Shown in pieces: positions 33,350 to 42,448 of a DNA stretch of 64,000 nucleotides. Position 1 is the first letter of the stretch; each line of letters starts with the position of its first letter. Source of the stretch: Diphasiastrum complanatum (lineage: Eukaryota; Streptophyta; Lycopodiopsida; Lycopodiales; Lycopodiaceae); assembly GCA_029204225.1 (NCBI GenBank), contig CM055100.1, forward strand, positions 13,027,543-13,091,542, given 5' to 3'. The translations under genes and the position numbers were made by a program. The notes beneath the pieces are model-generated. The model saw nothing but the letters and a program-made list of their open reading frames with translations, did not search any database and was not told the DNA's origin.

Positions 33350-34776
33350 CCTCATCAATCTCATAACATTCTATGAAATTGGTCCATGATTTAGCAGGTC
33401 TAGCTAACTCCTCACCCCATCTCAAAAGGTGACCCCCTATTGGACTGGCTGTGAGAATACCTAAAAAAATATCTGCTTGGTAGACCAATTTATAATAGCA
33501 TCTGCTTGATATAACCATGGCATTAGAGGAGTTTTGAGCTCCAAAAAGACCCTTTAAGAATTCATGCAAGATGTAGTTTATATTATTAAAATATTATAAC
33601 ACTAATACTTTTGAATTGTCATAACTTTTTAATCGTAGCTTAAAAGTATGTCATCTAACATATCATTGTAAAGCCCTTGTCAAGCGCTTTCCAATGCACC
33701 AAACTCCGCTAAATTCGAACTTATCACTAAAAAGTTATGCCATTTTTAGTGCAGAATCCAAAAGATGGACTCAAAAAGTTACATTATGTAGATTTCAAAT
33801 TTTAGTGTTTTGATTGGTCCATGTTGAAAAAAAAAATGAGAAAAAATATAAAAGGAATCTTTACAAAGGGTCTTTTTTAGATTTAGAACTCCTCTAATGT
33901 CTTCCAAATAATATCGAATAAGGTGGTGTATCTACTGGATTTATGACAAGAAAATTCATAACAAACGTCTCTGTCTTTATAACTACGTTAATACCTTTTA
34001 GCTCACCTACTGGTATACATTTAGTCACGTCTGCTAAATGGATTTTGTGATAAGTGATAGGTTGTATCTAGTTTTCTATTCCTAATTCTTTAACCATTGT
34101 TTTCGTTACTAGGTTGATACTAGATCCTGAGTCTATTAGTATTCTATCTATGGTCTGATCTCCTATGATCGCACTAATCTTTGGAACTCCACAATCTCCT
34201 CTATCTAGATATTCTACTCTATTACTGTATGCAGGTATTTTTAATGTAACTATCCTCTCCCCTTCCGCAGTCCCTACTGACTGAAGCCCTTCTTCCTCCG
34301 AAGTATAGCTCGAGGAAGATGTAGGTGTCTCACCTTCGTACTTATCTTTTTTCCATGATATGGAAATTCTTTTATGACTTTTTCCTATCGGTGTCTCCAT
34401 CTGGTCTCTGAAGCCTAATCTCCTTTTTCTTCCAGTGGGTTATAACATCGGCCTGATAGAGCCATGGTTGTCCTAATAACACTCTATATGATGATTGTCT
34501 TGTAGTTTTTAATATTATAAAATCCATAAGAAACATATGGTCCCCAATATAAACTATAACCTGAGATAGTTCTCCTATTGGTGATCTTCTAGTTGCATCG
34601 GCTAATCTTAAATGTCTTAATGTGGGTGCTATTCTATGATGAATGCCTAATTCATATGTTGTTTCTTCAGTCATTATATTTACACTAGATCCAAAATCTA
34701 TGGGTACATTATCTAAGATGCAGCCATTGATTACTACTTGAATCTCTGGTTGGCCTTTATCACCATAATTAACTAA
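33350..34776 (-). pseudogene. Two tandem retropepsin-like domains of the gypsy element
   Basis: Domain 1 (34776-34380) has PIDFGSSVNIM (D-S-G changed to D-F-G by one base), LADATRRSPIGELSQV, YRVLLGQPWLYQADV and HWKKKEIRL. After a frameshift near 34385 and an acidic Ser-rich linker, domain 2 (about 34180-33450) has RILIDSGSSINLV with an intact D-S-G. It continues with LADVTKCIPVGELKG and YSILFGR, then, across a 379-bp insertion, PWLYQADAIINW. The two share the same block order and wording, so the protease domain appears duplicated in tandem. Retropepsins normally act as homodimers of one domain. One stop (near 34068) also breaks domain 2. Confidence 0.75.
33521..33899. mobile_element. 379-bp element with terminal inverted repeats, copy 1
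   Basis: The ends read CATTAGAGGAGTT and, in reverse complement, CATTAGAGGAGTT. Beyond that perfect 13 bp, similarity continues for about 25 bp (TCCAAAAAGACCCTTT versus TCTAAAAAAGACCCTTT). The interior has no ORF of note. A near-full copy lies at 47283-47653 in a different retrotransposon. It splits the second gypsy protease between GGAAGA and CCATGG (Gly-Arg / Pro-Trp). Comparison with domain 1 suggests no target duplication. It is probably a non-autonomous DNA transposon (MITE-like) of unknown superfamily. Confidence 0.75.
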
Positions 34777-35456
34777 TGTTAAAAATTCACTACTCTAGCT
34801 TGACTAGTTTTGGTCATATGACTTGTAAATAGTTAGATAGTCATGATGTGGCTTGTCACACGTGCCAAATAGCATAGGATTCCATTCATAAGGATGTTCT
34901 CAAGTATACCTAAGTGTTAGAACCTTTGGAATGAGTCCAAATATGCTTAGATACAAGGGAGAAAAAATAGGAGCTATTTTTGGTAATTTTTGCATTGTTG
35001 AGGGATCTCCAAGATTCAACCCTGACTTGGTAGGGATGAAAGATCCACCAAAATTAGCATTAGGGATAGGTTTAGGGCTACTCATACCTGCCCAAAACCG
35101 TGATGGATCATGTATATATAGGTGATGATATCTCACCAAAATCAATCAAGCAATTTCATGTTTTTTCTCTCATAATGGTGCAATTGCTTTCTATGTTCAT
35201 AGTTGTTTGAGTACTTGTGATTACTAATGATTATAGGATTGAATGTAGGTCTGGTGTACAATACTCAGACTGTGGGAGGCCATACTTTCACACGTGTGAA
35301 GCCTTCTTCAAGGATTTGGGCCATTTAGTGAGGTTCAAGCATAGATTTTTGATGGATTTTGATGGGTCAACTTGTGCTAATCTTATGAAATCATAATCTA
35401 TTATTTTCCTCATCATTTAGAGTGTTTTAGGATCCTTATTTGCTGTAATTTTTACA
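34777..35456 (+). repeat. Copia 5' LTR
   Basis: 680 bp, starting TGTTAAAAATTCAC and ending ...TGTAATTTTTACA. It is the reverse complement of the 682-bp LTRs at 50792 and 55326, with visible scattered differences. The primer-binding site follows directly. Confidence 0.9.
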
Positions 35457-35468
35457 TGGTATCAGAGC
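35457..35468 (+). other. Primer-binding site, initiator tRNA-Met
   Basis: TGGTATCAGAGC immediately follows the LTR. This is the standard plant copia primer site complementary to the 3' end of initiator methionine tRNA. Confidence 0.9.
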
Positions 35469-36262
35469 CTAAAGGCTAAAATGAGCTAAATCCTTGGTTT
35501 TCATTCAATTTGATCACAATTTTTGATCTAAATCTTGTGTAGATTGGATCTTAGCATCTAGTATTGATTCTAGAACTCAAAGTGAGTCAAATACATTGGA
35601 GATTGGTGTTGTGTGACTTCATTTGTAGGTGTTTAGGTTTCTAAAACCAGAGTCAAAGTTGAATTCAATTCACATTACCAAGATAGCAAGTTTTGCTTGC
35701 TCCAAGCATTGATTTCTAAGCGAGTTTTGGAGGTGATTTCATAGAGGAGGCTTGCTAGCATTCAAGAAGAGGGAAGATCAGAGTTTTGGGGACTCTTCAA
35801 GGCTGTTATAAGGTGTGGTAGACACATCCTAAAGTGATTTAGGTTCAGTCCAACCATTGCTTGACTTATGCACCAAATTAGATCAATTTTTTATCAATTT
35901 TGATCATTTTTTGCTTGTGATTGGATAGTAGATTGTGTTGCATCCTCATTAAGTTCCATTTAGATCTTTTACAAGTGATTTTGGAAGTATATTAGGTTGC
36001 TGAAATTCACTCTTGATCAGATCATTTGGAAGCTTTAATGTTCTCTATAGAAAGAGGGGCAATTCTACTAGTATTGTCTACTTCAATCAAGGAAAGTGCA
36101 TTGTTTCTAGTATTCTATGATTTGATTTTGTTAGAGATCATTCTTAGATCTTTATAGGAAGTCTATTACTGATCTTTTCAGGTCCCTAAGAAGTGGGATA
36201 AGGTAGACCTTCAATCAAATCAATAGAAGTAACCTTCATTCTATTCCATATGGAAAGCTAGA
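35469..36262 (+). other. Copia leader with deleted gag start
   Basis: An untranslated leader matching that of the full-length copy. Compared with it, roughly 80 bp including the gag ATG and about the first 20 codons are missing near 36239, so the next usable Met is internal. Confidence 0.75.
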
Positions 36263-38149
36263 ATGGAATCTATCATGATCATGCAAGATCTGATGGAAAT
36301 TGTAAATGGTAAGGAGGGTGAACCTATTCATCCTCAAGAAAAAGCCAAATATATCAAGAGGTGCAATGTTGCACTACATTGCATAAAAATGAATGTTGCA
36401 AATGAACTCTTAAGAGAGGTAGGAGATTGCACTTCAGCTCAAGATGCTTGGGAGACTTTGCAAAAGGTCTATGAATCCAAGAACCAAACTAGAATGTTAG
36501 CTTTAAAGAATCAAATCTATAGAAGCTATCAAAAGAAAGGAGAGAGTGCACATACTTTTGTCCTAAGAGTAAAGGAATTGAACAAAGAGCTAGCCTTTAT
36601 AGGTGACCCTATCAAGGATGAAGAGTTTGTTCAACTCATATTGAATGGACTAGGCTTTGAATTTGACAATTTGGTTCAGGGATATGCAATTATGGGTAAG
36701 CTACCCATACTTGAAGAACTCCAAGGCACACTCATGGCCGAGGAATCAAGAAGGAGCCAAATGCAAGAGAGGATGGATAGGCTTTCCATCCAAGGTGGAG
36801 ATGACCAAGCTCTCTTCACCAAAGGCAAAGGCAAGTCCAAAGGCAAAGGATCAACATTCAAGAAGTCTACAAAGCTTGAGGATCAAGAAGGACCCTCAAA
36901 GGCATCTCCATCAACCAGCAAAGTCAAGAAGGACAAATCAAAGGTGAAGTGCTACTATTGTAGCAAGATGGGGCATTATGCCTCGGAATGCTTCAAGAGG
37001 AAGCAAGATCAAAGCCAAGCCAACATGAGCAAAGAGGAGGAGGAGGAGAGTTCACATGAGGACTCTCTCATGATGTCCATATTTTCTTCAACAAGCTTCA
37101 AAGGAGAAGATCCTTGGTGGATTGACTCGGGTGCTAGTTCACACATGACTAGTAAAAGGGAGTTTTTCTCTTCTCTCTTATCTTATGATGGACCTATAAA
37201 GTCTATCTATACATCAAATGATGAAGCTTGTAAGATTGAAGGAGTTGGTAGCATTCCCCTTTGCTTAGGATCTTCCAAAAAGATCAACATAGAAGGTGTT
37301 TTGTACATTCCTACAATAACAAAGAATCTACTAAGTGTTGGCCAAATGGTAGACAATGGTTTCAATGTTGACTTTGCTTCAAATGAATGTTTCATCAAGA
37401 AGAAGGGTAAGATAGTGGCTAAGGGCACTAGACTTGGAAAACTTTATAAGTTGGATGCATTTGTGGATACTAATGTTGTCATGTTGGCCGAGAAGAGCAA
37501 GATATCTACCTTTACTTTATGGCACAAAAGACTTGGACATGTCAACGCGGGTTCCATGGAGGCTATGATCAAGGAGGAGTATGCTTTAGGCCTACCAAGG
37601 TCTATTGGAATGGAGAACAAAGTATGCCATCTCCAAAGAAGCATCTATGGCTTGAAGCAAGCCTCGAGATCTTGGAATTCAAGACTACATTGCTATCTTA
37701 TTTCACTTTCTTTTGTTCAAAGTGAATATGATCCCACTCTTTACATTAAGTTTGATGATGTTGGTATTGTACTTTTACTCATTTATGTAGATGACATCAT
37801 CATTAGTGGAAATAGTGTTGATGGTATTGAAAAAATCAAGATAGATCTATCCTTAGAGTTCAAGATGGTAGATCTTGGGTGTCTTCACTTCATCTTAGGC
37901 ATAGAAGTACTTAGAGGGTCTGATTTTATCTTTATAAGTCAAGTAAACTATGCTCAAAGTCTTTTGAAGAAGTTTAAGATGGAAGTATCCAAAAGTGTTG
38001 ACACACCAATGGAGCAAGATGTAAAAGTGCCAAATGAAGATGATGAAAGATCCTTCATGGACATCACTTTGTTTAGGCAACTTATAGGTTCCTTAATGTG
38101 GATCACTATAACTAGACCAGATCTTAGCTTTTACAATTACAGACCTTGA
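36263..38149 (+). pseudogene. Copia polyprotein lacking integrase and RT start
   Basis: An uninterrupted 628-codon frame; element homology ends at 38128, and the last seven residues come from the inverted segment. Order: gag core, knuckle CYYCSKMGHYASEC (about residue 229), protease WWIDSGASSHM (about residue 287), and a pre-integrase piece with TLWHKRLGHVN. It then jumps directly to the middle of RT (GMENKVCHLQ, IYGLKQASRSW, IYVDDIIISGN) and ends at ITITRPDLS. The integrase core and the N-terminal third of RT are deleted in frame. The first 26 or so gag residues are missing compared with 54514-51488. It is nonfunctional as it stands. Confidence 0.9.
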
Positions 38150-38968
38150 CCAAATCGTTTTTCATTGGTGTTCCTGGATGCCAATTTACCCAAACATCTT
38201 TGGATAACCAGTTATGTCACTGTAGTATTCATTGTGAACTTTATACACTCTAGTCTGTTTATCATCATACATACATTTACCATGCAAAAGATGAGATTAT
38301 TCTCTCTCTTGGGAAACGATCAAACTTGCTGAATGTCCTCAGCCACAACAGCCACGGTCTAAACCAAGATTTGTAAACTCGCCTAGGGAAGACGACCTTT
38401 GGCCATCTAAGACTAACATTGACATGATAGTTCACAGGATAGAAATAGAGTCTGAATTATTAGATCAAGATCATCAATGGCCAGATTTAGAGAAAAAAGT
38501 AAATAAAGTAACTACAAGAAGTAGTGAAGATTCTTTAACTCTTAAAGATATGAAGAAAACTAAGACGAAAATTACAAAAATTGCAAAAAACACGACTGAA
38601 AAAGTGAAGGTCGCAAAACTGTTAGTAAAAATTCCTAGTAATAAAGAATTAAAGCTTGATAAGTCTAATGGATAACATTATGATGTTGATATTAGTTCAG
38701 AAGCTAAGAAGCTTTTAGACGAAGAAACTAGAAAAGTTAAAAAAGTGACATTTTCAGATCCAGTGATAAGTAGCGAGATACCTAGAGATCTGTCGCCACT
38801 TAAAAACCATTCTTATAATATTGTCAAAGATCTTGTTTCTAGAATGTCCAATATAACTATTAAATAGTTATTAGACGATAACCAATATTATAAAAAAGAA
38901 ACTAAGCAATTTTTGCAAAATAAAACGAGAAAAAAAGCAAAGTTATCAATAGTCAACATAGGATTAGT
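38129..38968 (+). pseudogene. Displaced gypsy gag-protease linker (inverted segment)
   Basis: A Lys/Glu-rich coding piece with LAECPQPQQPR near 38329-38365, probably the end of a zinc knuckle, followed by long charged open runs (38424-38675, 38913-38968). It is the upstream continuation of the minus-strand gypsy element. When the inversion is undone, its frame continues directly into the protease region that starts left of 34772. One TAA near 38673 and one TAG near 38867 interrupt it. Confidence 0.75.
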
Positions 38969-39650
38969 TGTAAAAATTACAGCAAATAAGGATCCTAAAA
39001 CACTTGAAATAATGAGGGAAACAATAGATTATGATTTCATAAGATTAGAACAAGTTGAACCATCAAAATCCATCAAAAATCTATGCTTGAACCTCACTAA
39101 ATGGCCTAAATCCTTGAAGAAGGCTTCACACGTGTGAAAGTACGACCTCCCACAGTCTGAGTACTGTACACCAGACCTACATTCAATCCTATAATCATTA
39201 GTAATCACAAGTACTCAAACAATTATGAACATAGAGAGCAATTGCACCATTATGAGAGAAAAAACATGAAATTGCTTGATTGATTTTGGTGAGATATCAT
39301 CACCTATATATACATGATCCATCACGGTTTTGGGCAGGTATGAGTAGCCCTAAACCTATCCCTAATGCTAATTTTGGTGGATCTTTCATCCCTACCAAGT
39401 TAGGGTTGGAATCTTGGAGATCCCTCAACAATGCAAAAATTGCCAAAAATAACTCCTATTTTTTCTCCCTTGTATCTAAGCATTATTTGGACTCATTCCA
39501 AAGGTTCTAACACTTAGGTATACTTGAGAACATCCTTATGAATGGAATCCTATGCTATTTGGCATGTGTGACAAGCCACATCATGACCATCTAACTATTT
39601 ACAAGTCATATGACCAAAACTAGTCAAGTTAGAATTGTGAATTTTTAACA
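38969..39650 (-). repeat. Copia 3' LTR (inverted)
   Basis: 682 bp from TGTAAAAATTACAGC to ...GAATTTTTAACA on the plus strand, matching 50792-51473. It belongs to the element starting at 34777. A polypurine tract (GTGAGGAGGAG on the minus strand) adjoins at 39651. Confidence 0.9.
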
Positions 39651-39664
39651 CTCCTCCTCACTAT

Positions 39665-40280
39665 CTAGCTTGGTTCAATCATTGCTTTACTAATCACTCC
39701 AAGTGATGATTTGAACTTCATAAAAGGTGTCTTTTGAAGTGGTTTAGTAAGTAGATCAGCTACACATTCATTGCTTGGAACATGCTCCAAAGCAATCTCC
39801 TTGGCTTGCACCATTTCTCTCACAAAGTGATGGCATATCTCAATGTGCTTAGATCTTGCATGGAAGATTGGGTTAGATGCAAGGTGTTGGGCTGATATAT
39901 TGTCATTGTAGATGATTGGTGCCTCCTCTGAATCCATGATCTTTAGTTCCACCAATAATCTCTTGATCCAAAGTACCTCCTTTGTAGTGGTTGTCAAAGC
40001 TTTGTACTCGGCCTCGGTTGAAGATAGAGATATAGTTTCTTGCTTTTTTGAAAGCCATGAAACCACACCTTCTCCTATGAAAGTTGAATAGGCACTTGTT
40101 GATTTCCAATCCCTCTTGTCCCCTGCAAAATCTGAATCACTAAATGCATGAAGGTTAATCACATCTCCTCTATATAGAATCCCAAAATCCAATGTACCCG
40201 AGATGTATCTTGGGATCCTCTTAGCCTTTTTCCAATGGATATTCAATGGCTTTTGCATGGACTGGCTCAACCTACATACA
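39665..40280 (-). pseudogene. Copia RNase H end (inverted 3' part)
   Basis: A 201-codon frame from about 40270. It has LQ-MQKPLNIHWKKAKRIPRYI-type connection sequence, HAFSDSDFAGDKRDWKS (RNase H Asp), SLSSTEAEYKAL, the K-H-I-E-I motif and the terminal ADLLTKPLQKTPF. It is the C-terminal portion of the frame at 36263-38128, now reversed. It corresponds to the last part of the frame 54514-51488 with a handful of substitutions. Confidence 0.9.
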
Positions 40281-42028
40281 ATTACTTTATCTTTCAGGCT
40301 CTTCAGGCATCAGGAAAATAGTCAGAACTGACAACAACTAGCAATTAGATTTATCAAGTAGAATCACATTAGGTAAAAGTTCTTCTTAATCAAACACAGA
40401 GAATTAGTTTTTATCGCAGGAAGCAAACAAGACAGAGCCTCAATCAATCCCATTATATGAACACATAGCTCATTTAGAGTTGAAGGAATTTCTGCTAAAA
40501 GTTATGTTTAACCACTTCGGCTAATTCCCTGCACACATTAGTCAGAATTATTACTTGCTAGTGTCGCCTAAAAATCCATGTTAGAGTAACCAAAATTCAG
40601 TATAACTTAAGAGATGTGTGTGACGCAAACATAACAGTATCACAATCAATCACAGATCATACAGAGTGTGTTCACACAAATGATAAGAAGTAATTTTGTG
40701 AGAGATAACAGAAGGAAAGAATGTTCAAGCTATAAGAACTTGCTCTTCGCTCTCTGTTGATACTCAGCTCTATGTAGAAATGCGTATGTACAATGGCACA
40801 TAGTGCTATCCTTATAAGAATGTTCTTCAGCCTCAATGTCGCTTACAAATCGTCAAATGTCGGTTCTGAACTTCTATTGCGTCTCTTTAGAACGTCGCAA
40901 CTTCTATTCAAAATATGAATTTACAAAGTGCAAAATAGGCCTTAACATGTATTTAGGCACTATAACACATTTTATATATATGGAAATTGAAAATTTTTAC
41001 AATATATGACAAAATCTGGATAATGTGAGATCATAAAACTCCACATGTCGTTAACATGGCACTCATGCACACTATCATATAATAAAAAAATTCAACAATA
41101 TTGCTAAAATGGAAAATAGTTATGGAATTGTAAAATAAACTTGGACTTAATTAATCGAACAATGAGATATATGAAAACTACAACAATATTGACCAATGTC
41201 AATAGACAATTTGTGAGACATTTAGATTTGATTTCAGAGAATTTAGAGGTAGAAGATCTAGTTAATGATGCAAACAAAACATCATCTAGAATGCTATTTT
41301 GAGTTGTTTGACAAACGAGTCACATTTTTTTTACTAATATTTGAATTTTAGGTGCTATTCAACTCAAGATGTACAAGTGATCTTGATAAATGAGTTTATT
41401 TTGTTGGCATTAATGAAAAAGAACAAAATATAGAACTTCAACATGTGGCTTATGCTCCTTGTAGTATTTTATTATACGTATTGTAAAGTTGAAATTCTTA
41501 AATAGATTTTAAAAATCATTTAAAATTAAAATTATTTCATCAACCTGTTATTTTTACAAAATTATGTGACTCTTGAAAACCAACACCCTTTGAAAAGACT
41601 TGACAAGGAAGGTGTTAGGATTGGACTTCTACTCCTTGAATTACATGACTCATTTGGGATTTTACAAAGCCATTGGAGTGAATACGGACAATAACACAAA
41701 TGCATCACATGATAATAGTATAGAAGAAATTATATTATTGCATAATAACATCAATACTAAATGTCACATTGTCAACTTTCAAAGTAATAAGCATGAACAC
41801 TACTTTTTGTGTCATATTTGCCAAAATAGAGTCAAGTGAATATAAATTTTAACTTTGTCCTTTATTTCCTTTATCAAATTTTCTATCTTTTGTGATTGTA
41901 GACAAGGTGATTATTCTTATTGTCGATAGCTAATCTATGTGGAAGAATAACAAAGATTACTAGTCCTCAAACGTACAATGAATAGATAGTGTCAAGTGTC
42001 AAGTGTACTATGAATATAAATAAGTAGA
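40281..42028. other. No gene seen; possible gypsy leader/LTR then gene 3' flank
   Basis: 40281-41000 is noncoding. Before the inversion it adjoined the gypsy sequence, so its first part may be decayed gypsy leader or LTR, but I see no primer site or LTR end. 41000-42028 is AT-rich and downstream of the auxin-carrier stop codon. TTTATT near 41861 (AATAAA on the minus strand) is a possible poly(A) signal about 400 bp downstream of the stop. Confidence 0.4.
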
Positions 42029-42073
42029 TTATATATATATATATATACATACATACATACATACATACATACA
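42029..42073. repeat. (AT)n-(ACAT)n microsatellite
   Basis: About nine AT dinucleotides followed by about seven ACAT tetranucleotides. It lies 190 bp downstream of the auxin-carrier stop codon. Confidence 0.95.
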
Positions 42074-42262
42074 TGAATGTGACATTTTCTGTCTACCTCT
42101 CTATGTCACTTACTTTCACTTGGCACATCATGGTGAAATGACCTATTTAACTTTGAATCTACAAAGTTTTTTCCAGCATAACTTTTGAGAACTGTGGCTA
42201 ATATAGTCATTATATTAAAATTGGAGCTTTTGGCCCATGTATCATATAAAAAGGGCTTGTAG

Positions 42263-42448
42263 TTATTTTTGGCACTTGAAACACTTGTCAAATAAGCCAA
42301 AACTATGTACTTGTTGTACAAACAATTTTATACTAGCCCAACCCCCAAAACCCACTCCTAGAATTGTGACCCAAATGATCACACATGCATCTATGCAGAA
42401 CATCACTGTCCAACTTCCTATCCAAAGAGGTGGTTGTTCAATGGCATG
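42263..42448 (-). CDS. LAX: Auxin carrier exon 8 and stop
   Basis: Acceptor GGATGCAG before CATGCCATT; ends KCFKCQK and TAA (42263-42265). Encodes PPLWIGSW, VGFGGWASIKLFVQQ and FGLFDKCFKC. The C-terminus stops right after the conserved KCxxC, shorter than in AUX1. Intron 7 is 175 bp. Confidence 0.87.
   Translation of the reverse strand, partial: HAIEQPPLWIGSWTVMFCIDACVIIWVTILGVGFGGWASIKLFVQQVHSFGLFDKCFKCQK

Larger units (their letters stand above)
27187..34776 (-). mobile_element. Ty3/gypsy element with tandem proteases and an extra 3' ORF
   Basis: The minus-strand order is two retropepsin-like domains (34776-33350, split by a 379-bp insertion), RT (33311-32346), RNase H and integrase (32251-30512), a spacer, then an additional ORF region (30023-27187). 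A piece of the same element upstream of protease lies at 38129-38968, displaced by a copia insertion and an inversion. LTRs are not securely identified; 26308-26938 on the left and 40281-41000 on the right are candidates. Confidence 0.75.
34777..40280 (+). mobile_element. Copia element (same family as 50792-56007), 3' part inverted
   Basis: The 5' LTR (34777-35456), primer site, leader and gag-protease-RT ORF run on the plus strand to 38128. The missing RNase H end and 3' LTR lie inverted at 40280-39665 and 39650-38969. The element is inserted in the gypsy element. ACTAA precedes the 5' LTR (34772-34776), and TTAGT, its reverse complement, precedes the inverted 3' LTR (38964-38968). Together these define a 5-bp target duplication and a later inversion of 38129-40280. 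Confidence 0.9.
38129..40280. other. 2.15-kb inverted segment
   Basis: Both sides cut the same copia element at almost the same point. Homology on the left ends at GATCTTAGC (38128). The inverted part ends at ...CCTACATACA (40280). In the intact copy these two sequences are adjacent apart from 5 bp. Only an inversion of this segment explains the orientation of LTR, RNase H and gypsy linker together. Confidence 0.9.

Noticed and set aside
39280-39510. 76-codon open frame seen also at 51103 and 55637
   Set aside because: Identical copies lie inside copia LTRs in each case; LTR-internal open frame with no coding evidence.
38969-40280. Separate minus-strand copia insertion truncated at 40280
   Set aside because: The inverted TSD, the matching break points at 38128 and 40280 and the displaced gypsy linker fit a single inversion of one element much better.
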